A stretch of 39,622 nucleotides of DNA from Clostridiaceae bacterium. Lineage in GTDB: Bacteria > Bacillota > Clostridia > Oscillospirales > Butyricicoccaceae. Position 1 is the stretch's first letter; every line of letters begins with the position of its first letter. Position numbers and translations under genes: made by a program. Shown here in pieces: positions 14,621 through 22,456 of this stretch. The stretch covers positions 1-39,622 of the forward strand of contig JAGZOP010000017.1 in assembly GCA_018383195.1 (NCBI GenBank), in the 5' to 3' direction. The notes beneath the pieces are model-generated. The model had not been told where the DNA came from, searched no databases, and saw only the letters and a list, made by a program, of their open reading frames with translations.

Positions 14621-16126
14621 TCACTCTCCGGCGTGCGAAATACCCAGGATCTCGAGTTCTTTCTCTGTCAGCCCGATTCCGCGCAGCATCAAACGGTTGC
14701 CGCGCAGCGCTTCAATGGAGTTAATCCCCATACCGCCCATCAATTCCTTGATTTCATGCTGCCATGCCTGCATCAGATTGACAAGGCGCTGGCTTCCAAC
14801 CTCCGGATCGAGACGCTTTACCAGTTCCGGACGCTGGGTTGCAATTCCCCAATTACATTTTCCGCTTTGGCAGGTGCGGCAGAGATGGCAGCCAAGTGCA
14901 AGCAGCGCTGCCGTTGCGATATAGCAGGCATCTGCGCCGAGCGCAATTGCCTTTACAACATCCGCCGCGCTGCGGATGCTGCCGCCTGCGATCAGGGAAA
15001 CCTGATTGCGGATTCCCTCATCCCGCAGCCGCTGATCGACCGCCGCAAGCGCCAGTTCAATGGGGATTCCCACATTGTCCCGAATCCGCGTGGGTGCCGC
15101 GCCGGTTCCTCCGCGGAATCCGTCAATGGCGATGATATCTGCGCCGCTTCTGGCAATGCCGCTTGCAATTGCCGCAATATTATGTACCGCAGCCACTTTT
15201 ACGATAACCGGCTTTTGGTATTCGGTTGCCTCTTTCAGCGAAAATACCAGCTGTCTCAGGTCTTCAATCGAATAAATATCGTGATGCGGTGCAGGGGAAA
15301 TTGCATCCGAGCCTTCCGGAATCATGCGGGTGCGGGAAACGTCCCCTACAATCTTTGTGCCCGGCAGATGTCCGCCAATTCCGGGTTTTGCCCCCTGCCC
15401 CATTTTGATTTCAATTGCAGCGCCCGCTTTGAGATAGTCCTCATAAACGCCAAAGCGCCCGCTCGCCACTTGAACGACCGTATTGTCTCCATAAACATAA
15501 AAGTCCTGATGCAGCCCGCCCTCGCCGGTATTATAGAGGATTCCGAGTTCGGTTGCCGCGCGCGCAAGCGCAGCATGCGCGTTATAGCTGATGGAGCCGT
15601 AGCTCATGGCAGAAAACATAACCGGCATGGAAAGCTCGATTTGCGGCGGCAGTTCGCATTTTATATCTCCCGCTTCGTCACGCGCAATCTTTTCAGGCTT
15701 CTTGCCCAGAAACACGCGCGTTTCCATCGGTTCCCGCAGCGGGTCAATCGGCGGATTTGTCACCTGAGACGCGTTGATTAAGATTTTATCCCAATATACC
15801 GGCAGCGGATTCGGGTTGCCCATCGAGGACAGCAAAACGCCGCCGCTGTTTGCCTGCTTGTAAATCTCGTTGACGGTATCGCTTTTCCAGTTTGCATTTT
15901 CGCGCATCGTACAGTCGCTTTTTACAATTTTCAGCGCACGTGTCGGGCAAACGGCAACACAGCGATGGCAGTTTACACATTTGCTCTCGTCCGCCAGCAT
16001 CACACCCTTTTCCGCACAAAAACTGTGCACCTCGTTGGCGCACTGTTTTTCGCATACGCGGCAGACGATACAGCGGTCTTGATTTCTCACCACTTCAAAT
16101 TCCGGATAAATAAGTTCCATATGCAT
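14621..16126 (-). CDS. Glutamate synthase FMN-binding subunit with ferredoxin domain
   Basis: About 501 residues. The N-terminus holds two 4Fe-4S ferredoxin motifs (CIVCRVCEKQC at about 19-29 and CVNCHRCVAVCP at about 52-63). The TIM-barrel synthase domain follows, with AMSYGSISYNAHAALARA, KMGQGAKPGIGG and FRGGTGAAPTRIRDN; the 3Fe-4S cluster loop CHLCRTCQSGKC comes near the end. This subunit joins 2-oxoglutarate and ammonia to make glutamate. The ferredoxin domain suggests reduced ferredoxin or a separate GltD-like subunit as electron donor; no gltD is in the window. The ATG at 16126 abuts the upstream stop (TAAAATG); a GTG at 16138 is the alternative. Confidence 0.94.
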   Translation of the reverse strand: MHMELIYPEFEVVRNQDRCIVCRVCEKQCANEVHSFCAEKGVMLADESKCVNCHRCVAVCPTRALKIVKSDCTMRENANWKSDTVNEIYKQANSGGVLLSSMGNPNPLPVYWDKILINASQVTNPPIDPLREPMETRVFLGKKPEKIARDEAGDIKCELPPQIELSMPVMFSAMSYGSISYNAHAALARAATELGILYNTGEGGLHQDFYVYGDNTVVQVASGRFGVYEDYLKAGAAIEIKMGQGAKPGIGGHLPGTKIVGDVSRTRMIPEGSDAISPAPHHDIYSIEDLRQLVFSLKEATEYQKPVIVKVAAVHNIAAIASGIARSGADIIAIDGFRGGTGAAPTRIRDNVGIPIELALAAVDQRLRDEGIRNQVSLIAGGSIRSAADVVKAIALGADACYIATAALLALGCHLCRTCQSGKCNWGIATQRPELVKRLDPEVGSQRLVNLMQAWQHEIKELMGGMGINSIEALRGNRLMLRGIGLTEKELEILGISHAGE

Positions 16127-16127
16127 T

Positions 16128-17222
16128 TTAATACGCACCGTCCTTTACCTTTATGATGACCGGTTCCCCGCCCGCAGGCGCCCAGATATTTTCCGCATCC
16201 GGTTCCATTGCACGGATTGCCGCTTCTTCACTGGCAATGTAAACCTTATCGTCCTTTTCCCCAACCACCATGGAGCGCAGCTTCAGCCGGTCATTGAGCG
16301 CCATAAGGCCGCCGTGAAATCCAAGCACAATGGAGAACGGTCCGGTAACCAGCAAACTCGGGAATACTGTGCGCAGATATTGATGCTTCTGCCGGTCTTT
16401 CAAATCGGTTTTATCTGCAATGGTGCTCCAAAAAGGCGCAGCAATCACACTTGCGGCTTCCCCGAGCGTCAGCCCCTGCACACGGAGCAAATAATCCATA
16501 ATATAGGTAATCACTTCGGTATCGGTCTGCAAGGTGCACTGATACCCAAACATCTCAATAAACCGCCGGTTGGCATCATAGGAAGAGATTTCTCCGTTAT
16601 GTACAATCGACCAGTCGAGCAGCGTAAACGGATGTGCGCCGCCCCACCAGCCGGGGGTGTTCGTCGGATACCGTCCATGGGCAGTCCATGCATATCCCTC
16701 ATACTCATCCAGCCTGTAAAATACGCCGACATCCTCCGGAAACCCAACCGCCTTGAATGTTCCCATATTCTTTCCGCTGGAAAACACATAGGCGCCTTTC
16801 ATTTCAGCATTGATCTTCATCACAATACGCGCAACGAACTCCTTTTCATCCAGCTGCATGGCAGCAAGCTGCGATTGCAGCGGAGCGACAAAATATCTCC
16901 AGATGATCGGTTCGTCTGTAATCTGCGGAATGGTCCGCGTAGGAATAATTTCGCTTTTGACAATTTCAAAACGCTCTTTCAGGAGCACTTCGCATTCCTT
17001 CCGGATTGCGCGCGAATCAAAAAACATATGCAGTGCATAAAATTCCCGATACTCCGGATAAATCCCATATGCGGCGAACCCGCCGCCAAGTCCGTTGGAG
17101 CGGTCATGCATCGGGATCATCGCGTCGATTATTCTCTTACCGGACATTTTCTTTCCTTCTTTGGAAATCACCGCTGCAATTGCGCAGCCGGACGGAATTC
17201 GCACCTGACCTTCTATTTTCAT
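16128..17222 (-). CDS. Glutamate synthase glutamine-amidotransferase (class II) subunit
   Basis: A 364-residue Ntn-type glutaminase. The catalytic nucleophile is Cys13 (PSGCAIAAVIS), so a 12-residue propeptide must be removed; GRYPTNTPGWWGGAHPF, VHNGEISSYD and LQTDTEVITYIMDYL are the class II motifs. It releases NH3 from glutamine for the FMN subunit. As a separate chain it marks the three-gene glutamate synthase known from methanogens, Thermotoga and Clostridia. It is first in the operon glt(GAT)-glt(FMN)-glt(GXGXG)-glnA-ANTAR. Its leader carries a promoter, an ANTAR-type hexaloop and a long terminator, so expression should depend on antitermination. Confidence 0.94.
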   Translation of the reverse strand: MKIEGQVRIPSGCAIAAVISKEGKKMSGKRIIDAMIPMHDRSNGLGGGFAAYGIYPEYREFYALHMFFDSRAIRKECEVLLKERFEIVKSEIIPTRTIPQITDEPIIWRYFVAPLQSQLAAMQLDEKEFVARIVMKINAEMKGAYVFSSGKNMGTFKAVGFPEDVGVFYRLDEYEGYAWTAHGRYPTNTPGWWGGAHPFTLLDWSIVHNGEISSYDANRRFIEMFGYQCTLQTDTEVITYIMDYLLRVQGLTLGEAASVIAAPFWSTIADKTDLKDRQKHQYLRTVFPSLLVTGPFSIVLGFHGGLMALNDRLKLRSMVVGEKDDKVYIASEEAAIRAMEPDAENIWAPAGGEPVIIKVKDGAY

Positions 17223-17250
17223 ATCGTTTTCTTTCCTTTCGGGCTGAAAT

Positions 17251-17307
17251 AAAAGAAAAGGCGCTCATCTCAATGCAGAAATTTTCTGCACTGAAATGAA
17301 CGCCTTT
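17251..17307 (-). terminator. Leader terminator of the glt operon
   Basis: On the minus strand 17307-17283 pairs with 17281-17257 to give a stem of up to 25 bp with four G-U pairs, followed by TCTTTT. It lies between the glt promoter and the first gene, and its left arm begins inside the hexaloop at 17302-17307. Folding of the hexaloop hairpin and of the terminator is therefore mutually exclusive. Confidence 0.85.
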
Positions 17308-17314
17308 GCTCATC
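17295..17314 (-). promoter_or_regulatory. ANTAR-type hexaloop hairpin of the glt operon leader
   Basis: On the minus strand GATGAGC (17314-17308) pairs with GTTCATT (17301-17295) around the hexaloop AAAGGC, with A at loop position 1 and G at position 4 as in known ANTAR targets. It lies within about 8 nt of the -10 box, so it sits at the extreme 5' end of the RNA. Only one hexaloop is present in this leader. Recognition by the ANTAR protein of the same operon is inferred. Confidence 0.72.
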
Positions 17315-17321
17315 CGCAAGT

Positions 17322-17350
17322 ATTCTACGACGGATTTTATATTTTGTCAA
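17322..17350 (-). promoter_or_regulatory. Promoter of the glt-glnA-ANTAR operon
   Basis: TTGACA (17345-17350) and TAGAAT (17322-17327) on the minus strand are separated by exactly 17 nt. The predicted start falls around 17315-17317, just before the hexaloop hairpin. Confidence 0.8.
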
Positions 17351-17409
17351 TGGCTCGCTGCAAAGTTTCAAACTTTTTGCAGTCCGCGCAAAATATTTTC
17401 AAAAAATCG

Positions 17410-17438
17410 TTGACAAACATTTTCGCAAGGTGTATTAT
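17410..17438 (+). promoter_or_regulatory. Promoter of glnN-amt
   Basis: TTGACA (17410-17415) and TATTAT (17433-17438) are separated by exactly 17 nt. The predicted start at about 17445 puts the first hexaloop hairpin at the very 5' end of the leader. Between this promoter and the divergent glt promoter lie about 60 bp (17351-17409) in which I see no clear protein-binding site. Confidence 0.82.
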
Positions 17439-17447
17439 GCAACTCAG

Positions 17448-17465
17448 AAAGGCAACGGCGTCTTT
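17448..17465 (+). promoter_or_regulatory. ANTAR-type hexaloop hairpin P1 of the glnN leader
   Basis: AAAGGC (17448-17453) pairs with GTCTTT (17460-17465), including one G-U pair, around the hexaloop AACGGC with A1 and G4. The same bases form the left arm of a competing long hairpin (17448-17468 with 17477-17499), which ends in a TTTTGCTTTT stretch and could act as a first attenuator. Confidence 0.75.
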
Positions 17466-17521
17466 GAGTGGAAATGCTCAAAGACGCTGTTTTGCTTTTC
17501 AGTCTACAATTTCACAAACCA

Positions 17522-17539
17522 GAAGGCAAAGGCGTCTTT
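17522..17539 (+). promoter_or_regulatory. ANTAR-type hexaloop hairpin P2 of the glnN leader
   Basis: GAAGGC (17522-17527) pairs with GTCTTT (17534-17539) around the hexaloop AAAGGC (A1, G4). The loop and right arm are also the left arm of the terminator at 17528-17575, so stabilising this hairpin would block termination. The loop starts 74 nt after the P1 loop. Confidence 0.78.
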
Positions 17540-17575
17540 CATGTTTTCCCCTCATGAAAGGTGCCTTTCTCTTTT
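17528..17575 (+). terminator. Leader terminator upstream of glnN
   Basis: A 16-bp stem with no mismatches (17528-17543 with 17553-17568, two G-U pairs) is followed by CTCTTTT. It lies 42 nt before the glnN start codon and after the promoter, so it must be an attenuator rather than the end of a gene. Confidence 0.88.
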
Positions 17576-17616
17576 GGTTTATACATCCACAACCTGACGA
17601 AAAAGGAGAATGTTAC

Positions 17617-19713
17617 ATGAAAACGGTGTCGGACTACTTCGGAAGCTTGGTCTTTGATGACCGCGTAATGAAAGCTACTTTGCCCGCGAAGGTCTACGCT
17701 TCGCTCAAAAAGACCATTGACGAAGGAACGGAACTGGATATCAGCGTTGCCAATGCGGTTGCCACCGCAATGAAGGACTGGGCGGTTTCCCGCGGCGCGA
17801 CACACTATACCCACTGGTTCCAGCCGCTCACAGGCATTACCGCAGAAAAGCATGACAGCTTTATCACGCCTTCGCCCGACGGCGGCGTTATTATGGAATT
17901 CTCCGGCAAGGAGCTGATCAAAGGCGAGCCGGACGCGTCCTCCTTCCCCAACGGCGGACTGCGCGCCACCTTTGAAGCCAGAGGCTACACCGCATGGGAC
18001 CCCACTTCCTATGCATTTATCAAGGGCAAAACGCTGTGCATCCCTACCGCCTTCTGCTCATACAGCGGTCATGCACTCGATAAAAAGACCCCGCTGCTCC
18101 GCTCCATGGAAGCGCTCAACAAGCAGGCACTGCGTATCCTCAAACTATTTGGAAGTGATTCTGTCAAGCGCGTTACCAGTTATGTCGGTCCTGAGCAGGA
18201 ATATTTTCTCATCACGCAGGAAATGTATGACCAGCGCCCCGATCTCCGCTTTACCGGGCGCACCTTGTTCGGCGCAAAGCCTCCCAAGGGGCAGGAAATG
18301 GACGATCACTACTTTGGCGTCATCAAGCCGCGCGTAGCCGCTTTTATGGAGGAACTGAACGAAGAACTGTGGAAACTGGGAATCCTCGCAAAAACCGAGC
18401 ACAACGAGGTCGCGCCGGCACAGCACGAGCTTGCCCCGATCTATACCACGACCAACATCGCAACCGACCACAACCAGCTCACCATGGAGATCATGCAGAA
18501 GGTCGCTTCCAAGCACGGTCTGGTCTGCCTGCTGCACGAAAAGCCCTTTGCGGGTGTAAACGGAAACGGCAAGCACAACAACTGGTCGATTGCCACCGAT
18601 GCCGGACAGAACCTGCTCTCCCCCGGCGAAACCCCCTATGAAAACGCACAATTCCTGCTGTTCCTGTGCGCGGTCATCAAGGCTGTGGACGATTATCAGG
18701 ACCTCCTCCGCATTTCGGTTGCAACCGCAGGCAACGATCACCGTCTCGGCGCAAACGAAGCGCCTCCCGCCGTGGTATCCATGTTCCTGGGGGATGAATT
18801 GAACGCTGTACTCGAAGCGATTGAAACCAATACGCCCTACAACGGCACGGAAAAGACCCAGATGAAGCTGGGTGTCGATGTGCTGCCCAAGTTCAATCGT
18901 GATACGACTGACCGAAACCGAACCTCGCCCTTCGCCTTTACCGGCAACAAGTTCGAGTTCCGTATGCTCGGCTCCTCCAACAGCATTGCCTGTGCAAACA
19001 TTATGCTCAACAGCGCTGTCGCCGAATCTCTTAAAATCTACGCAGACCGTCTTGAAAAGGCGGAAGATTTTGAAACCGCTCTGCATGAGATGATCCGTAA
19101 AACGATCAAAGATCACAAGCATATTATTTTCAACGGCAACGGTTATGACGAAGGCTGGATCCGTGAAGCAACCGAAACACGCGGGCTGCTGAACTACCGC
19201 ACCACCGCAGACTGCATGCCGCACCTGCTCGACCAGAAAAATGTGGATATGCTGACCTCGCACGGCGTATTCACCGAAGCCGAACTGCATTCCAGATGCG
19301 AAATCATGCTGGAAAATTACTGCAAAACAATTCTGATCGAAGCAAACACCATGGTCGATATGGCGCAGACCCAAATTATCCCCTCCATTGAATCTTTCGT
19401 TGCCGATCTTGCAGCAACCGCTACTGCAAAGAAAGCGCTCGATCCTGCTCTGGCTTGCAGCTATGAAACCGGCATCGTCCGAAAACTCTCTGCGCTGACC
19501 GACCGCATTGGCGTGAAAGCAGAGGAACTGAAAGATGCCGCACTTTCCCTAGACCATGCAGAAGACATCATCGTCCAGTCTGCCATGATTCGCGATACGG
19601 TGCTCGGTCTGATGGGTGAACTGCGCGTCGCCTGCGACGAGGCTGAAACGCTGACATCGAAAAAATATTGGCCGTTCCCCGTCTATGCAGACCTGCTGTT
19701 TGGCGTAAAATAA
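17617..19713 (+). CDS. glnN: Glutamine synthetase type III
   Basis: A 698-residue GSIII, the large dodecameric glutamine synthetase of anaerobes and cyanobacteria. Signatures in order: GPEQEYFLI near 190, HNEVAPAQHELAPIY near 261, GNGKHNNWS near 314, AGNDHRLGANEAPPA near 370 and KFEFRMLGSSNS near 445. The length matches the family. The ATG at 17617 is preceded by AAGGAGA; the open frame runs upstream to 17296 but crosses the leader hairpins and lacks a ribosome site. It is co-transcribed with the ammonium channel gene that starts 18 bp later, so ammonia uptake and assimilation are expressed together. The attenuated leader suggests nitrogen-responsive antitermination. Confidence 0.98.
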   Translation: MKTVSDYFGSLVFDDRVMKATLPAKVYASLKKTIDEGTELDISVANAVATAMKDWAVSRGATHYTHWFQPLTGITAEKHDSFITPSPDGGVIMEFSGKELIKGEPDASSFPNGGLRATFEARGYTAWDPTSYAFIKGKTLCIPTAFCSYSGHALDKKTPLLRSMEALNKQALRILKLFGSDSVKRVTSYVGPEQEYFLITQEMYDQRPDLRFTGRTLFGAKPPKGQEMDDHYFGVIKPRVAAFMEELNEELWKLGILAKTEHNEVAPAQHELAPIYTTTNIATDHNQLTMEIMQKVASKHGLVCLLHEKPFAGVNGNGKHNNWSIATDAGQNLLSPGETPYENAQFLLFLCAVIKAVDDYQDLLRISVATAGNDHRLGANEAPPAVVSMFLGDELNAVLEAIETNTPYNGTEKTQMKLGVDVLPKFNRDTTDRNRTSPFAFTGNKFEFRMLGSSNSIACANIMLNSAVAESLKIYADRLEKAEDFETALHEMIRKTIKDHKHIIFNGNGYDEGWIREATETRGLLNYRTTADCMPHLLDQKNVDMLTSHGVFTEAELHSRCEIMLENYCKTILIEANTMVDMAQTQIIPSIESFVADLAATATAKKALDPALACSYETGIVRKLSALTDRIGVKAEELKDAALSLDHAEDIIVQSAMIRDTVLGLMGELRVACDEAETLTSKKYWPFPVYADLLFGVK

Positions 19714-19731
19714 GGAAAGAGGATGATTTCC

Positions 19732-21453
19732 ATGATGTATTCTCCTGTTAATACAATTTGGGTGCTGGTTGGCGCTGCGCTTGTATTTTTTATGCAGGCC
19801 GGATTCTCGCTCTGCGAAGCCGGATTTACCCGTGCCAAAAATACCGGCAATATCTTAATGAAGAACCTGATGGACTTCTGTATCGGAACCCCTGCTTTCT
19901 GGCTGGTCGGATTCGGCGTGATGTTCGGAAGCGGCACAGCTTTCTTCGGCTCCTTTGATCCGCTGATTCTGGGCGATTACAGCAATATTTTGCCTGCCGG
20001 CGTTCCTCTTTGGGCGTTTGCAATCTTCCAGACCGTATTCTGCGCAACCTCTGCGACCATCGTTTCGGGCGCGATGGCAGAAAGAACAAAATTCAGCGCC
20101 TACTGCATTTACTCGGCAGCCATTTCCCTGATCATTTACCCCATTTCCGGACACTGGATCTGGGGCGGCGGCTGGCTCAGTGCGCTCGGATTTCATGATT
20201 TCGCCGGTTCTACCGCAGTTCACATGGTCGGCGGTATCTGCGCCATGATCGGCGCCGCGATTCTTGGTCCCCGCATTGGAAAGTATGATAAAGACGGAAA
20301 GCCGCACGCAATCCTCGGACACAACCTCACTTTTGCCGCTCTGGGCGTGTTCATCCTGTGGTTCTGCTGGTTCGGTTTCAACGGCGCTTCTACCGTCGGC
20401 ATGGACAGCGATGCGCTGATGGAAACTGCCGGCCGCGTCTTTTTCAACACCAACCTCTCGGCTGCCGTCGCCTGTTGCACGACGCTTGTTGTCACTTGGC
20501 TCCGCTATCGGAAACCCGATGTCTCGATGACATATAACGCAGCGCTCGCCGGTCTGGTCGGCATTACCGCCGGCTGTGATGCCGTCAATCCGCTCGGCGC
20601 CGCAGTTATCGGTCTTCTATGCGGCGTTGTGATTGTATTTGCCGTAGAATTCTTTGATAAAATCGCAAAGATCGACGATCCGGTCGGTGCAGTATCGGTT
20701 CACTGCGTATGCGGCGCTTTGGGCACCATCCTCACCGGTTTCTTTGCCACCGGCGTAACCACCGAAAAAGGTCTGTTCTACGGCGGCGGGTTTCACTTCC
20801 TCGGCGTGCAGCTGCTCGGCGTGCTTTCGGTTGCTGCGTATGTCGCCATTGTAATCTCCATTGTTTTCCTCTGCATCAAGCACACCATTGGTCTGCGCGC
20901 GGACAAGGAGGATGAACTGATGGGACTGGATGTCTCGGAGCACGGACTGCTCACCGCATATGCAGGCTTTGCAATGCTTCCTGACACAATGGCTGCAGAC
21001 GAGGATGCGGCAGCCGCACCTGTCACTGTTGTCGGCAATGTTCCGGTGGCAGAGGCGGTTCCGGTTCAGAAAATGCCGTCGTTTGAATCGGATAAGCCCA
21101 AATTTACCAAGGTGGAAATCATCTGTCGGGAATCCCGTTTTGAAGCGCTGAAAGCTGCAATGATGGAACTTGGCATCACCGGTATGACGGTTTCCCACGT
21201 TCTGGGCTGTGGCGCCCAAAAGGGCAAACCGGAATATTATCGCGGCGTTCCTGTCGAAGTCAATCTGCTGTCCAAGGTACAGGTTGAAATTGTAATCAGC
21301 AAAATCCCTGTTCGCAGCGTCATTGAAACCGCTAAGAAGGTCCTCTACACCGGACATATCGGCGATGGCAAGATCTTTGTTTCCGATGTTGAGAACGTAG
21401 TGAAGGTTCGCACCGGAGAGGAAGGCTACGACGCGCTTCAGGATGTGGAATAA
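19732..21453 (+). CDS. amt: Ammonium transporter fused to a C-terminal PII domain
   Basis: A 573-residue fusion. Residues 1 to about 415 form an Amt/MEP channel with about 11 membrane helices; the pore twin-histidine positions are seen in DFAGSTAVHMVGG and in VHCVCGALGT. After an Ala/Val-rich linker (about 420-455), residues 457-573 are a PII (GlnB/GlnK) signal domain with the T-loop GAQKGKPEYYRG and TGHIGDGKIFV. The usual uridylylation Tyr51 appears replaced (YYRGVPVEVNLLSK). PII normally plugs Amt in response to 2-oxoglutarate and ATP/ADP, so a built-in gate is inferred. The ATG at 19732 is preferred over 19723 because GAGG lies nine bases upstream. The gene follows glnN directly. Confidence 0.95.
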   Translation: MMYSPVNTIWVLVGAALVFFMQAGFSLCEAGFTRAKNTGNILMKNLMDFCIGTPAFWLVGFGVMFGSGTAFFGSFDPLILGDYSNILPAGVPLWAFAIFQTVFCATSATIVSGAMAERTKFSAYCIYSAAISLIIYPISGHWIWGGGWLSALGFHDFAGSTAVHMVGGICAMIGAAILGPRIGKYDKDGKPHAILGHNLTFAALGVFILWFCWFGFNGASTVGMDSDALMETAGRVFFNTNLSAAVACCTTLVVTWLRYRKPDVSMTYNAALAGLVGITAGCDAVNPLGAAVIGLLCGVVIVFAVEFFDKIAKIDDPVGAVSVHCVCGALGTILTGFFATGVTTEKGLFYGGGFHFLGVQLLGVLSVAAYVAIVISIVFLCIKHTIGLRADKEDELMGLDVSEHGLLTAYAGFAMLPDTMAADEDAAAAPVTVVGNVPVAEAVPVQKMPSFESDKPKFTKVEIICRESRFEALKAAMMELGITGMTVSHVLGCGAQKGKPEYYRGVPVEVNLLSKVQVEIVISKIPVRSVIETAKKVLYTGHIGDGKIFVSDVENVVKVRTGEEGYDALQDVE

Positions 21454-21477
21454 CTGCAATCCTGCTTCATATTCGCA

Positions 21478-21514
21478 AGAGGTCCGGCGCATAAAAGCGC
21501 CAGACCTCTTTTTC
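21478..21514 (+). terminator. Terminator of glnN-amt
   Basis: A 13-position stem with one mismatch (AGAGGTC-GGCGC paired with GCGCC-GACCTCT) and a 6-nt loop is followed by T5CT3. It starts 24 nt after the amt stop. Confidence 0.85.
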
Positions 21515-21538
21515 TTTCCTCCCTCAGAAAATTCCCCG

Positions 21539-21567
21539 TTGACAAACCGCGAAGAAAAGAGTATCCT
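21539..21567 (+). promoter_or_regulatory. Promoter of the purC-nadE operon
   Basis: TTGACA (21539-21544) and TATCCT (21562-21567) are separated by exactly 17 nt. As in the glnN leader, the first hexaloop stem begins about nine bases after the -10 box. Confidence 0.78.
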
Positions 21568-21576
21568 ATTGAATTA

Positions 21577-21596
21577 GAAAGGCAAAGGCGTCTGTC
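21577..21596 (+). promoter_or_regulatory. ANTAR-type hexaloop hairpin P1 of the purC leader
   Basis: GAAAGGC (21577-21583) pairs with GTCTGTC (21590-21596), with one A-G mismatch, around the hexaloop AAAGGC (A1, G4). An alternative, weaker hairpin from 21581 to 21615, followed by CTGTTTTC, mirrors the first attenuator-like hairpin in the glnN leader. Confidence 0.65.
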
Positions 21597-21638
21597 GTTT
21601 TCAGTGTCTCTGCCCTGTTTTCAGAACTCAAAATCGTA

Positions 21639-21656
21639 AAAGGCAATGGTGTCTTT
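21639..21656 (+). promoter_or_regulatory. ANTAR-type hexaloop hairpin P2 of the purC leader
   Basis: AAAGGC (21639-21644) pairs with GTCTTT (21651-21656) around the hexaloop AATGGT (A1, G4). Its bases are shared with the left arm of the terminator that follows. The loop starts 61 nt after the P1 loop. Confidence 0.78.
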
Positions 21657-21691
21657 AATGTTTACGCATTAAAGCATCATTGCCTTTTTTT
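21642..21691 (+). terminator. Leader terminator upstream of purC
   Basis: A stem of 18 bp with one bulged U (21642-21660 with 21667-21684) and a 6-nt loop is followed by seven T residues. It lies between the promoter and the first gene, 40 nt before the purC ATG, and is incompatible with the P2 hairpin, which marks it as an attenuator. Confidence 0.9.
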
Positions 21692-21731
21692 CGTGTTCTC
21701 ACAGTCAATAATCATGCAAAGGGAGATTGCT

Positions 21732-22445
21732 ATGATAAAAAAAGATCAGCTTTATGAAGGCAAAGCAAAAAAAGTTTTTCAAACCGAAAATCCGGAACTT
21801 CTGATCGTTTCCTACAAAGACGATGCCACTGCGTTCAACGGTCTGAAAAAAGGGACGATTTCCGGCAAAGGCGCCATCAACAACCGTATGAGCAATTTGC
21901 TGATGCAGCGTCTCCAAGACTCCGGAATCCCCACGCACTTTGTCGCAGAATTGAACGCGCGTGAAACATTGGTAAAGCGGGTATCCATCGTCCCGCTGGA
22001 GGTCATTATCCGCAATATTGCAGCCGGCTCTTTTTCAAAGCGCTACGGCGTAGAAGAGGGACGCATTTTTCCGACCCCTACCATCGAATTCAGCTACAAA
22101 AACGATGCATTGGGCGACCCTCTGATGGCAGAATCTCACGCTGCTGCGTTAAATCTGGCAACTCCTTCGGAAATCGAATGCATCAAATCCTATGCCTTTG
22201 CCATCAACGACATCCTGAAAGCTTTTTGGCTCGAATGCGGCATTACCTTGGTAGACTTTAAGCTGGAATTCGGCAAGCTTGCGGACGGCTCGATCGTACT
22301 CGCCGACGAGATCAGTCCCGACACCTGCCGCTTATGGGATACCAAAACCGGTGAAAAGCTGGACAAAGACCGTTTCCGGCGTGATCTCGGCGGCGTGGAA
22401 GATGCATACACCGAAGTCATGAACCGCCTGACCGGTCATATCTGA
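21732..22445 (+). CDS. purC: Phosphoribosylaminoimidazole-succinocarboxamide synthase
   Basis: A 237-residue SAICAR synthetase, step 8 of the classical IMP pathway: CAIR + aspartate + ATP. It has the family opening KKDQLYEGKAKKVF, VPLEVIIRNIAAGS at about 90-103 and VDFKLEFG...DEISPDTCRLWD near 175-205. Length is typical. AGGGAG precedes the ATG at 21732; the longer frame has no better site. It is first in an operon that otherwise gathers glutamine-dependent enzymes, and the rest of the purine pathway is not nearby. The attenuated leader resembles that of glnN. Confidence 0.98.
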   Translation: MIKKDQLYEGKAKKVFQTENPELLIVSYKDDATAFNGLKKGTISGKGAINNRMSNLLMQRLQDSGIPTHFVAELNARETLVKRVSIVPLEVIIRNIAAGSFSKRYGVEEGRIFPTPTIEFSYKNDALGDPLMAESHAAALNLATPSEIECIKSYAFAINDILKAFWLECGITLVDFKLEFGKLADGSIVLADEISPDTCRLWDTKTGEKLDKDRFRRDLGGVEDAYTEVMNRLTGHI

Positions 22446-22456
22446 GGGGGGAAACC

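Noticed and set aside
17296..17616. N-terminal extension of glnN to 17296
   Set aside because: The extension would cover the divergent promoters and attenuator hairpins and has no ribosome site; AAGGAGA and the conserved GSIII start support 17617.
18145..19374. A 409-codon minus-strand open frame
   Set aside because: It is antisense to glnN, which has all GSIII motifs; no promoter, ribosome site or recognisable domain.
21577..21691. Purine or PRPP riboswitch upstream of purC
   Set aside because: The conserved three-way-junction core of purine riboswitches is not visible; the leader instead shows paired hexaloop hairpins and a terminator like those upstream of glnN.
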